DNA of 64,000 bases, from positions 40,465-104,464 of the forward strand of contig NZ_QVMI01000026.1 in the NCBI RefSeq assembly GCF_010500965.1, read 5' to 3'. The notes under the pieces were generated by a model. That model did no database searches. It saw only the letters and a program-made list of their open reading frames with translations, and was not told where the DNA came from. Shown one piece after another: positions 9,285 to 18,582 of the stretch. The DNA is from Bacteroides sp. 51. Its GTDB lineage: Bacteria > Bacteroidota > Bacteroidia > Bacteroidales > Bacteroidaceae. A program made the position numbers and the translations under genes. How positions within the stretch are numbered: position 1 is the stretch's first letter; the number at the start of each line of letters is the position of its first letter.

Positions 9285-9358
9285 GAGCGTTTAGTATACA
9301 TTGTCAGTCTGCCTGCAAAAATACTGGTGTTAAATAAAAGGAAAGACGCCTTTTTAAA

Positions 9359-12300
9359 TCATATCTTTTCTTTATCCTGATATGCCGACGGAAGCACCCC
9401 AAATTCCTCCTTGAAGTATTTACTAAAGTATTTCGGACTGTTGAAACCTACCTGATAAGCAATCTCAGAAACATTCTGCTGGCTCTGGCGTAAAAGCTGT
9501 GCAGCCCTTTTCAGCCGGATAACACGTATAAACTCAATGGGCGACTTTCCGGTGATGGAAAGCAGTTTCTTATATAAATGTACGCGGCTCATTCCCAACT
9601 CACGGCTTAGTTCCTCGACCGAAAGTTCGCAACGGGCAATGTTATCTTCTACATACTGAATCGCTTTTTGTATCAGCTTCTCGTCCAACGAAGTGATGGT
9701 TATTTCGCTGGGGTTTACCTCCATCTTTCCGCTAAAGTTCTCCTGCCGTTTCTGCCGGAGTTGCAATAGCTTCTTGATGCGTAAGGAAAGGATCTCAAAG
9801 TTGAACGGTTTGGTGATATAATCGTCGGCACCGCTTTCCAACCCTTCCAGCTTCTGTTCTTCGGCAGAGCGGGCGGTGAGTAGGATAAGCGGAATGTGTG
9901 AGGTCCGGATATCTGTTTTTACCAACTTGCAAAGCTCAATACCATCAATTTCGGGCATCATTACATCGCTGACGATAATATCCGGTTGCAACGTAGGAAT
10001 AAGCTCCCAGGCCTTTGCGCCATCCGTGGCCTCTTTTATCTGATAATCGGCTTTCAGACTGTCTTTCATGAAAAGGCGGAAGTCATCGCTGTCGTCTACA
10101 ATCAAGATAAGAGGAGCCTCACCCGAAGCCTCACCCCAGCCCTCTCCTCTGGATAGGGCCGGGGTGAGGCTCCTGATCGGCAGCGTAACGATGAAAACAC
10201 TACCGTGGCCAATATTATCGACCACTTTTACTGTACCATCGTGTAACGTAACAAATTCCTTGACCAAATGAAGCCCTACGCCGCTTCCGCCCGACTTGCC
10301 ACTGTCACTGTGCTGCACCTGATAGAACCGTTCGAAGATCCGTTCCTTATCTTCGTCTTTAATGCCGATTCCCGTATCGGAAATCTTAATTTCCAGTTGT
10401 TCCGGTTGGTCATCCGTAGCGGGATGCAAACTCATATACACATCCACCCGTCCGCCTGCATTCGTAAACTTAAAGGCATTGGAAAGCAGATTCATAATGA
10501 TTTTCCCCATCTTATCTTCGTCGAATACGATAGATAACTCTTTGATTCCGGAGAAGAAAGTTAAATGCACATTCTTTTTCTCCGAGAACTCGATAAACGA
10601 GTTGCTGATGTTATGTACAAACTCTACTATATCTCCTTGCGATGGGTTTAGCTGATGCCCTTTGACATCACTCTTACGGAAGTCGAGCAGTTGGTTTACC
10701 ATATTCAGTAGCCGGATGGCATTACGATGCACCATTTCCAGTTTATGCTTCTGCTCTTTGTCGCCGATAGACTTTATAACATTCTCTAGCGGAGAGATTA
10801 TTAATGTAAGCGGAGTGCGCAACTCATGGCTGATGTTGGTGAAGAACCGCAACTTCATATCATCAATTTCATGCTTCTGCTGGGCCTCCTGTTCAATCTG
10901 TACCAACTGGAACTTACTCCGCTCACTGCGCAAAAGCTGCCACCGGGCAATGAACAATATACCTATAATGATGAGGAAATAGATGACATACGCCCACGGA
11001 GAAGACCAGAATGGCGGGCGAATGACGATCTGTAGCTCGGAAGCCTCGTCGTTGCTGAATCCATCGCTATTTGTAGCTTTTACTTTGAGTGTATATTTGC
11101 CTGGAGTGAGGTTGGTATAGGTCACCTTGTTGGCATCAGCCGTAAGCCAGTTCGTATTGAATCCCTCCAGCATATATTGATACGTTGTCTTCTCAGGCAA
11201 TATATAATTCATAGAAGAGAAAGAAATGGAAAATACATTCTGCTTGTATTCAAGTGCAATCTTATCGGTTTGATTTATGGCTTTCGTCAGGATGCGGTTG
11301 CCATTATATACCGAATCGATCTTTACATCTTCATTGAATAATTGAAGACCGGTAAATGTAACTCTGGGCACATTGTCGTTGTACTTCAGGCTTTCCGGGT
11401 TGAAAGAACTAAGCCCATGAAGCCCCCCGGCTATGATTTCGCCACGGAAGGTTTTGATAATCGAGCGCAGGTTAAACTCCTGCTCCTGTAAGCCGTCAAG
11501 CTCGTCATAATGATAAGGCGTATACGTATATATACCGTTTTTAGGATCTACATTGACAACAATATTGACGATCTCTTTCGGAGTAGTAATCCATATGTTT
11601 TTATTGTTGTCCTCCACAATAGCATAGGTCACTTTGTTGCTGAGGCCAGATTCATTATGGAAGGTAACGATTTCATCTTTTTTCCTGTCGTAAACGTTGA
11701 TCCCCTCCTGTGTTGCCAGCCATAATAACCCCCGGCTGTCTTCGTATATCTGGTTTATATTCAGGTTAGAAAATGACGTGGTTCCCTTTTTATTCCCTTG
11801 CCATTTCTCGAACTTTCCGGTGGTTGGAGTAAAAACAGTAAGCCCCGTAGCGGTACTCATATATAGCTTTTTGTCCTTGCCGATGCAGATGGATGAGATA
11901 TTGTCCGTTGCAAATTCGGTATCCGGCTCTGCATAAGATGTAAACACGCCGGTTTGTGGATCTAACTTTTGCAGTCCCTTTCCTAATGTACCTATCCATA
12001 TATGCCCATTATCTCCTTCGGCCAGCGCCCAAACGTGGTTGTTGGAGAGTGAATTCGGGTTATTGGGATTGTGTTGGTAATTGATGATGTTATCTCCATC
12101 AATCACATTCAGTCCACCTTTAAATGTCCCTGCCCATATCTTTCCATCTTTGGTAGCCAGCATAGATACGATGGTGTTGTAGGATAATGAGTTCTTATTG
12201 GAACTATGTTGATAGATTTTCTGTTTTCCGGTTTCCCGGTTCAGACATAAAATGCCGCTGCTGTTGGTTCCGAACCACAGATTGCCCAGTTTGTCTTGTA

Positions 12301-13414
12301 CAATGACATTCACATCGGCGGTAAAGTTCTTAATGTGTCCGAAGTCCGGTAGCAGGTCGGATTTGAATTTAAAGATACTCTCGCTATAAAAAGATATGCC
12401 TCTTTTATATGTGCCCACCCACGTATCGCCATTCTCATCGCAATATAAACAAATAATGCTGTTGTGTTGAAGGCTTCTGCAATCAAGCGGGTCATTGACA
12501 ATGTGACTGATGGTGTGCAACTCTTTATTAATGATATTGACTCCTCCGTGGTCGGTAGCTATCCATATTTGCCCCTTATTGTCTTGCTTAACGTCGCAAA
12601 CAATATCATGAGATAACACATAATGCGAATCATATTGTGTACTGCAATGTTCCCATCTGTTTTCTTGGGTATAGTATATCCATAGCCCGGCCTGATCCTT
12701 GGCATACACCCAATAGTCGCCCTGGGCATCGACGAACATCGAATATTCGGGAAACAGCTTTCCGGGATTCTTCAATAGATCCCGGTTGCGATGCGATACC
12801 TGGTTGGAGTTGGGGTCAAGGTATTCGATCAGCCCACTTTCATACAGATAAATAATGCCGTTTCTATCTTCCGTAATGCAACGCACGTTTTGATTGGAAA
12901 GTCCATTGGCTTCGTCTACCGGGTAAAATAGTAGTTTCCGGGTGGCTACGTTGTATTGATACGTACCTACAGCATTGGTATGACACCAGATGTTTTTCTT
13001 TTTATCTATATAAATAAGATGGGGTCCGTGTTTTATGCCGTAAATAGAAGAAAGTCGTTCTTCTGCGGGTTGAAATGTTTCTTTCTGCGGGTCGTAGTAC
13101 GTGTAGGTTAACGCTCTGGCATGTATCCAGAGTCCACCGCCGGCATCTTCCTGTACGTTATCAACAAAATTGTCTATCAATGAGCTGGACGATTGGTTAT
13201 CTCGCTTAAAGACTTTAAAGTTGTAGCCATCATATCTGTTGAGGCCCGAAGCGGTTGAGATCCATATAAAGCCACGCGAGTCTTTGAATATGTGGTTTAC
13301 CTGACTGTGCGATAATCCCTCTTTAATACCCAGATGTTTAAAGCTAATATTGTCGGTAGCGAATAAATATGTAAGCTTACAGATGCATATCAGCATCAGT
13401 ATGAAATGTTTCAT
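9359..13414 (-). CDS. hybrid two-component system regulator (HTCS)
   Basis: A 1351-residue one-protein sensor-regulator. After a signal peptide come repeated beta-propeller motifs of the two-component regulator propeller type (about 25-700) and a Y_Y_Y domain. A transmembrane helix lies at about 808-830. A histidine kinase follows with SHELRTPLT (His863) and GxGxG-type ATP motifs, then a receiver domain with Asp in IIVSDVMMPE (about 1148) and a C-terminal AraC-type HTH (about 1250-1345). Such proteins bind oligosaccharides in the periplasm and activate the neighbouring utilisation genes. It lies between the hydrolase operon and the divergent susC operon, so a xyloglucan fragment is the likely signal. 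An in-frame palindromic repeat encodes a linker (about 1082-1100) between kinase and receiver. Confidence 0.95.
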   Translation of the reverse strand: MKHFILMLICICKLTYLFATDNISFKHLGIKEGLSHSQVNHIFKDSRGFIWISTASGLNRYDGYNFKVFKRDNQSSSSLIDNFVDNVQEDAGGGLWIHARALTYTYYDPQKETFQPAEERLSSIYGIKHGPHLIYIDKKKNIWCHTNAVGTYQYNVATRKLLFYPVDEANGLSNQNVRCITEDRNGIIYLYESGLIEYLDPNSNQVSHRNRDLLKNPGKLFPEYSMFVDAQGDYWVYAKDQAGLWIYYTQENRWEHCSTQYDSHYVLSHDIVCDVKQDNKGQIWIATDHGGVNIINKELHTISHIVNDPLDCRSLQHNSIICLYCDENGDTWVGTYKRGISFYSESIFKFKSDLLPDFGHIKNFTADVNVIVQDKLGNLWFGTNSSGILCLNRETGKQKIYQHSSNKNSLSYNTIVSMLATKDGKIWAGTFKGGLNVIDGDNIINYQHNPNNPNSLSNNHVWALAEGDNGHIWIGTLGKGLQKLDPQTGVFTSYAEPDTEFATDNISSICIGKDKKLYMSTATGLTVFTPTTGKFEKWQGNKKGTTSFSNLNINQIYEDSRGLLWLATQEGINVYDRKKDEIVTFHNESGLSNKVTYAIVEDNNKNIWITTPKEIVNIVVNVDPKNGIYTYTPYHYDELDGLQEQEFNLRSIIKTFRGEIIAGGLHGLSSFNPESLKYNDNVPRVTFTGLQLFNEDVKIDSVYNGNRILTKAINQTDKIALEYKQNVFSISFSSMNYILPEKTTYQYMLEGFNTNWLTADANKVTYTNLTPGKYTLKVKATNSDGFSNDEASELQIVIRPPFWSSPWAYVIYFLIIIGILFIARWQLLRSERSKFQLVQIEQEAQQKHEIDDMKLRFFTNISHELRTPLTLIISPLENVIKSIGDKEQKHKLEMVHRNAIRLLNMVNQLLDFRKSDVKGHQLNPSQGDIVEFVHNISNSFIEFSEKKNVHLTFFSGIKELSIVFDEDKMGKIIMNLLSNAFKFTNAGGRVDVYMSLHPATDDQPEQLEIKISDTGIGIKDEDKERIFERFYQVQHSDSGKSGGSGVGLHLVKEFVTLHDGTVKVVDNIGHGSVFIVTLPIRSLTPALSRGEGWGEASGEAPLILIVDDSDDFRLFMKDSLKADYQIKEATDGAKAWELIPTLQPDIIVSDVMMPEIDGIELCKLVKTDIRTSHIPLILLTARSAEEQKLEGLESGADDYITKPFNFEILSLRIKKLLQLRQKRQENFSGKMEVNPSEITITSLDEKLIQKAIQYVEDNIARCELSVEELSRELGMSRVHLYKKLLSITGKSPIEFIRVIRLKRAAQLLRQSQQNVSEIAYQVGFNSPKYFSKYFKEEFGVLPSAYQDKEKI
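10113..10173. repeat. palindromic repeat inside the HTCS gene
   Basis: The inverted repeat 10128-10143 / 10155-10170 (one mismatch in 16) of the gcctcaccccagccct type lies inside the coding sequence. It encodes the peptide SLTPALSRGEGWGEA between the ATP-binding domain and the receiver domain. The reading frame is kept. A relative with longer arms lies in the ABC-F gene at 45170-45266. Confidence 0.85.
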
Positions 13415-13487
13415 GAGTATAGATATTGGTGATTAACGAGTACAATATTCGTAAAAAAAAACGGGATTATCAACGCCCTTAACATTT

Positions 13488-13586
13488 AACACCCCTATTG
13501 ATAACATTTCCCGGCAAATGATAACCGATACATCTACTCCGTATAACATTTTTAGATAACCGACTTATAGATTATCTCTACTTTTG
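13488..13586 (+). promoter_or_regulatory. susC operon promoter with candidate HTCS sites
   Basis: TACTTTTG at 13579-13586 fits the -7 consensus, 55 bp before the susC start. Upstream, the pattern ATAACATTT followed by a variable spacer and GATAACCGA occurs at 13501-13528 and again, with a shorter spacer, at 13543-13563. A third motif, AACACCCCTATTGATAAC (13488-13505), overlaps the first. These direct repeats are good candidates for the HTCS operator. Confidence 0.55.
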
Positions 13587-13641
13587 CTTATGGTTATTAA
13601 GGCCAAAACAAACTAATATATAAACCTTTAAATTACGTACA

Positions 13642-16600
13642 ATGGGAAAGACACTTTCTAGAAAATGCATAAGCTATCGTTTATGCAGTATGTCATTGCT
13701 CGTGCTTTTGCTGTTACCGGCTATTGCATTAAGGGCAAACCCCTCTCAAGACAAATCCATATCGGGTATTGTAACTTCGGCAGCGGATGGTGAACCGTTG
13801 ATTGGTGTTAGTGTCCTGGTAAAAGGAACCACCATCGGAACAATCACCGACTTTGATGGCAATTATTCGATAAATGCATCTAACGGACAGACCATCGTCT
13901 TTTCGTACATCGGATATAAACCACAAGAAATTGCTATTACAAACCAGACTACATTAAATGTACGCCTGGCAGAAGATAGCGAAGTTCTTGATGAAGTGGT
14001 GGTAGTGGGCTACGGTGTACAGAAAAAGAAGCTGGTAACCGGTGCTACAGTTCAGGTGAAAGGTGATAACATAGCCAAACTGAATACAACAAACCCTTTG
14101 CAGGCTATGCAGGGACAGACTCCCGGGGTAAGCATTGCCTCTACTTCCGGTCAGCCCGGTAGTGGAATGAAAGTGAGCATTCGTGGTTTGGGAACGGTAG
14201 GAAATGCCAGTCCGCTCTATCTCATTGATGGTGTGGGTGGTGATATCTCTACATTGAACCCTGCCGATATTGAGAGTATCGACGTATTGAAAGATGCGGC
14301 TTCGGCTGCGATCTATGGTGCGCAGGCTGCCAATGGGGTAGTGCTTATTACCACAAAAAGCGGTAAAGAAGGTAAAGCACAAGTCAGCTTCGATGCTTAT
14401 TATGGAGTGCAGAATGTAGCCCGTAAAGCAAAAATGCTCAATGCACAACAGTACATGACGATCATGGACGAACAAGCGTTGAATAGTGGTAATGCAGCTT
14501 ACAACTGGGGCAGTTACAAATCTATTTATGATGCCAACGGTGATGTTTACAACACCGACTGGGTGGATGCCATGTTCGAAGATAACGCTACGACAGAGAG
14601 CTATACGCTGGGTATTACCGGTGGGTCGGCTACTTCTACTTATGCCATCTCGTTAGGCTATATAAATCAGGAAGGTATCGTAGGTGGCTCTGATGTCTCT
14701 AACTATGAACGCTATAACTTCCGTGTCAATTCCGAACATAAACTATTCAACAACTTTCTGAAAGTAGGCGAACAAGTGAGCTTCGTTTATAAGAAGAACA
14801 ACGGTATCAGTGTGGGTAATCAATATAACAATACGTTGAGAAGCGCTTTCGGGACATCGCCTATTGCTCCTATCTATAGCGACAATAATGTTTACGATTC
14901 CCCATACAACGATACAACCAACAGCGATTGGTATAATGGTGACGGCAACCCTTACGGCCAGATGATGACCAACACCAACAACGAAAACAAAGCGGCTACA
15001 TTCACAGGCAACCTGTATGCTGAGATTGAACCGGTTAAAAACCTTAAACTACGCACCGTATTTGGCGCGGTTTATAACTCAAGCGAATACCGTAGTTTCA
15101 CTCCGCTTTATCGTTTCAGTGTTTACACCTATAACGATACACGTACAAGTGTATCTCAGAATATGAACCACGGGCTGGGCATGACCTGGACCAACACAGC
15201 ATCTTACGACTGGACCATGAAAGACCATGCTTTCAATGCCTTGTTGGGTATGGAGGCTTACCGCTACGAAGGTACTTACCTGGGAGCCGGCAATGGTGGA
15301 TTGAAAGAAGGCTTTGACAGCTGGGAATATGCATACATTAATAATGGTACAGCCTCTTCCAGCACCGAAGGTTTAAGTGCAAACGGCAATCCGCACGATG
15401 AAAGCCGGAGTGTTTCTTACTTCGGCCGTTTAGGTTGGAACTGGAAAGAAACGTATATGGTGAATGCAACATTGCGTGCCGATGGTTCTTCCCGTTTTGC
15501 CAGTGGCAATCGTTTCGGTTACTTCCCATCCATTTCAGCCGGTTGGACGATTACCAACGAAAAGTTTATGGAAAAGACACAAGCGTGGCTCGACTTCCTG
15601 AAACTTCGTATCAGTTGGGGACAGGTGGGTAATCAAAGTATTGATCCTTATCAATATCTGGCTCCGATGAAAAGTACAAATACACACTATCTGTTTGGTA
15701 GTGGCTATGGAGATGCCGATGCAGCCAGTCAGCTGGCAAGCAATTGGGGGGCATATCCAAGCCGCCTAGCCAACGAAAATGTAACGTGGGAAACCTCCGA
15801 ACAAACCAACATCGGTATAGATGCCCGCTTCCTCAACGGTCGTTTGGGTGCGAATTTCGATTTCTACATCAAAGAAACCAAAGACTGGCTAGTACAAGCA
15901 CCTATCCTGGCTACAGTTGGTGCGGGAGCACCTTATATAAATGGTGGTAGCGTGAAGAATACCGGTGTTGAACTGGCACTGACCTGGAACGATTGGATTG
16001 GTAAGGATTTTAGCTATAATATCGGACTGAATGGTGCTTATAATAAGAATAAGGTAGGAAACATCCCAACGGAAGATGGTATTATTCATGGATCAACCAA
16101 CCAGCTATATGATAATACACCTGAGTTTTATCGGGCAGAGAATGGCAAGCCTATCGGATACTTCTGGGGATACAAAACAGCGGGCATCTTCCAGAATACA
16201 AAGGAAATAACCAATTGGATTTCTGCCGGTAACGGCGTACTCCAAAGCGATGTACAGCCCGGTGATGTGAAATTCGTTGACGTAAATCAAGATGGTGTAA
16301 TCGACGATAACGACAAGGTGAACTTGGGCAATGGTATGCCCGACTTTACTTTCGGGTTCAACATTGGTTTCAACTACAAAGGTTTCGATTTCTCTGTTCT
16401 GGCAAATGGTGCGGCAGGTCAACAGATTGTACAATCCTATCGCGGACATACCAATAAGTATGCTAATTATACCACTGCCATTCTTGATCGTTGGACAGGC
16501 GAAGGAACAAGCAACAAGATGCCTCGTGTAACAGACCAGAATATCAACTGGCAATTCTCGGATCTTTATGTGCAGGATGCCGACTATCTGCGTATCAGTA

Positions 16601-16833
16601 ATATCACTATTGGTTACGATTTCTCCAGATTAATTAAAACCAAAATATTCAGTCAGGCTCGTGTGTATGCTCAGGTGCAAAATGCATTTACGTTTACCAA
16701 GTATGATGGCATGGACCCCGAAATCGGCTACGGTCCGGAGGGTGACAATGGACAAGGTTGGGCTTCGGGTATTGATGTGGGTTACTACCCCCGTCCACGT
16801 ACTGTCCTTTTTGGTGTGAATCTTAAGTTTTAA
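13642..16833 (+). CDS. SusC-family TonB-dependent outer membrane transporter
   Basis: A 1063-residue SusC-like protein. A long signal peptide (about 1-32) is followed by a carboxypeptidase-regulatory-like domain (ISGIVTSAADGEPLIGVSV, about 40-115), a TonB-box-like stretch (EVVVVGYG), a plug domain (about 125-240) and a 22-strand-type barrel that ends in an aromatic-rich C-terminus (LFGVNLKF). It should import xyloglucan oligosaccharides across the outer membrane with the SusD partner encoded next. It is the first gene of the plus-strand operon, divergent from the HTCS gene. A small hairpin lies between it and the susD-like gene. Confidence 0.95.
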   Translation: MGKTLSRKCISYRLCSMSLLVLLLLPAIALRANPSQDKSISGIVTSAADGEPLIGVSVLVKGTTIGTITDFDGNYSINASNGQTIVFSYIGYKPQEIAITNQTTLNVRLAEDSEVLDEVVVVGYGVQKKKLVTGATVQVKGDNIAKLNTTNPLQAMQGQTPGVSIASTSGQPGSGMKVSIRGLGTVGNASPLYLIDGVGGDISTLNPADIESIDVLKDAASAAIYGAQAANGVVLITTKSGKEGKAQVSFDAYYGVQNVARKAKMLNAQQYMTIMDEQALNSGNAAYNWGSYKSIYDANGDVYNTDWVDAMFEDNATTESYTLGITGGSATSTYAISLGYINQEGIVGGSDVSNYERYNFRVNSEHKLFNNFLKVGEQVSFVYKKNNGISVGNQYNNTLRSAFGTSPIAPIYSDNNVYDSPYNDTTNSDWYNGDGNPYGQMMTNTNNENKAATFTGNLYAEIEPVKNLKLRTVFGAVYNSSEYRSFTPLYRFSVYTYNDTRTSVSQNMNHGLGMTWTNTASYDWTMKDHAFNALLGMEAYRYEGTYLGAGNGGLKEGFDSWEYAYINNGTASSSTEGLSANGNPHDESRSVSYFGRLGWNWKETYMVNATLRADGSSRFASGNRFGYFPSISAGWTITNEKFMEKTQAWLDFLKLRISWGQVGNQSIDPYQYLAPMKSTNTHYLFGSGYGDADAASQLASNWGAYPSRLANENVTWETSEQTNIGIDARFLNGRLGANFDFYIKETKDWLVQAPILATVGAGAPYINGGSVKNTGVELALTWNDWIGKDFSYNIGLNGAYNKNKVGNIPTEDGIIHGSTNQLYDNTPEFYRAENGKPIGYFWGYKTAGIFQNTKEITNWISAGNGVLQSDVQPGDVKFVDVNQDGVIDDNDKVNLGNGMPDFTFGFNIGFNYKGFDFSVLANGAAGQQIVQSYRGHTNKYANYTTAILDRWTGEGTSNKMPRVTDQNINWQFSDLYVQDADYLRISNITIGYDFSRLIKTKIFSQARVYAQVQNAFTFTKYDGMDPEIGYGPEGDNGQGWASGIDVGYYPRPRTVLFGVNLKF

Positions 16834-16859
16834 GCGACAAGATGTCGCAGCCGATTTTT
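16834..16859 (+). terminator. hairpin between susC-like and susD-like genes
   Basis: GCGACA (16834-16839) and TGTCGC (16843-16848) form a 6-bp stem with a 3-nt loop, followed after 6 nt by a five-T run. It directly follows the susC stop. It may attenuate transcription or protect the upstream 3' end; both are inference. Confidence 0.4.
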
Positions 16860-16880
16860 ACTTAGTAAAACAATATAAAA

Positions 16881-18554
16881 ATGAATAAGATAAAATACAA
16901 TATATTAGTAGCAGGTGCCCTTTGCTTGACGCTGGGTATAACTTCCTGCACGGACAGCTTTCTGGATGTAAGTTCCAAAACAGAGTCTACTACAGGTACT
17001 TCTTATAAGAACGAGAGTGATGTGTGGCGTGCTTTGATTGGTTGTTATGACGGATGGCGCCAAACCTCTTCGGCTATGGGAACAGGCTTTTACCTGGGTT
17101 CTGAAACCATGAGTTACGAATGCTTCGGTGCAACCGGCAATGGCGACGGACGGGGGTATCAGGCGATTGACCGCTTCGATATCTCACAATCGCCCGCCGA
17201 TCTTAACTTATACGAAAGCGATTGGAAGAACTACTACGCAGGTGTTTACCGTTGCAATGAATTGATCTCCCGCGAAGAGCAGATTGAGTGGAAAGAAACC
17301 AACAGCAAGCGCGGAACCTATATGGGCGAATGTCGCGCTATCCGTGCACTGCTTTATTTTGATATGGTTCGCTTGTGGGGCAACATCCCATTGTTTGACG
17401 AACCGGTGAATGAGAACCGTCCGCAAGTAGACGCATCGGAGGTGTTTGCACTAATCTTCGCCGATTTGAAATATGCTATGGAGAACATTCCTGCCGATGC
17501 TTATCCTAAAGCAAATGCGGCGAGCAATGACGGACACATTACAAAGTATGCTGCTGAGGCTCTTTTCGCGCGTGCGTACCTTTATTATACAGGTTATTAC
17601 GGAACAGAACCCGCAGGTGCTACGAAAGCAGAGGCTTTGGCTGCCGTAGAAGATGTCATCTCTTCCAGCGAATACAGTCTGATAAGCGAGTTTAAGAACT
17701 TGTGGCCTGCCGCTTCGGGTGGTGTTGCCGAAATCGGTGATATGGAGAAACTCTATGGAACCTACGCCGGCGATGGTAATAGTGAAACAGTTCTTGCCAT
17801 GAAGTTTACCAGCTCACAAGATTATAACGGAAACAACGATGGTAATCGTTGGCAGGTGATGGTGGGTATGCGTTCGCTCAATGCTGCTCCTTATGGAAAA
17901 GGTTGGGGCGGACTGACTGTTAACCCTGCATTTGTAGATGAATATAAGAATGGAGATACGCGTCTCAGTGCTTCTGTTATTGACCTGGCAGGCGAAGGTA
18001 TTACTTCATTGTCCGATTACGAAGCCAGCTACAAAGACCAACGCGAATACACGGGTTATGCCGTGAAGAAATATGCTCCGTTGTGCTTTGCCGATGGAAC
18101 CTCCGCATCAAAAGAAGATGGTTCGGGCGATTTCCAGATAGCCAATCACCAGGATTATGTGATTATCCGTTATGCTGATGTGTTGCTAATGGCAGCCGAA
18201 TTGGGTAGTCCTAAGGCACAAACTTACTTCGATGAAGTTCGCAAACGTGCTTATACTTCGGGAACTACGCTCTCTTCCGGCTACTCACAGCTTAATGCTA
18301 CGAAAGAAAATATTATGCAGGAACGCCGTTTGGAGTTTGCGTTCGAAAGCATCAACTATTGGGATTTACTTCGTCAGGGAGTAGACTATGCTGCCGGAAA
18401 ACTGGCACTCGAGGCCTCAGTTCATAGCGGTGGTAATCCGGATGTGATAAGGATAGCTGCTGAGCGTGTTCGTGCTACGAAAGGGCTTAGTCAGATTCCT
18501 TACAACCAGATAACGCTGGCTAATGGTACACTGAAGCAAAATGCCGGTTGGTAA
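16881..18554 (+). CDS. SusD-family glycan-binding lipoprotein
   Basis: A 557-residue SusD-like surface lipoprotein with lipobox TSC (Cys23). The TPR-rich SusD fold is indicated by the conserved segments NELI (about 130), GECRAIRALLYFDMVRLWG (about 152-170), the late RYADVLLMAAE helix (about 433-443) and RRLEFAFES. It should cap the SusC channel and bind xyloglucan, corresponding to SGBP-A in the B. ovatus locus. It lies 47 bp after SusC and ends about 28 bp before the next start in the operon. Confidence 0.95.
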   Translation: MNKIKYNILVAGALCLTLGITSCTDSFLDVSSKTESTTGTSYKNESDVWRALIGCYDGWRQTSSAMGTGFYLGSETMSYECFGATGNGDGRGYQAIDRFDISQSPADLNLYESDWKNYYAGVYRCNELISREEQIEWKETNSKRGTYMGECRAIRALLYFDMVRLWGNIPLFDEPVNENRPQVDASEVFALIFADLKYAMENIPADAYPKANAASNDGHITKYAAEALFARAYLYYTGYYGTEPAGATKAEALAAVEDVISSSEYSLISEFKNLWPAASGGVAEIGDMEKLYGTYAGDGNSETVLAMKFTSSQDYNGNNDGNRWQVMVGMRSLNAAPYGKGWGGLTVNPAFVDEYKNGDTRLSASVIDLAGEGITSLSDYEASYKDQREYTGYAVKKYAPLCFADGTSASKEDGSGDFQIANHQDYVIIRYADVLLMAAELGSPKAQTYFDEVRKRAYTSGTTLSSGYSQLNATKENIMQERRLEFAFESINYWDLLRQGVDYAAGKLALEASVHSGGNPDVIRIAAERVRATKGLSQIPYNQITLANGTLKQNAGW

Positions 18555-18582
18555 TCGTATAACAATTAATGCTGAAAAGATT

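Larger units (their letters stand above)
8750..9358. other. intergenic region between GH31 and the hybrid regulator
   Basis: No credible gene in 609 bases. From left to right it holds a possible GH31 promoter on the minus strand (8784-8791), a motif shared with the susC promoter region (8838-8853), a paired GC-rich palindromic repeat (8964-9051), a 23-bp array (9160-9251) and a terminator-like hairpin (9253-9284). Low-complexity open frames on the plus strand cross the repeats and are not genes. Confidence 0.7.
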
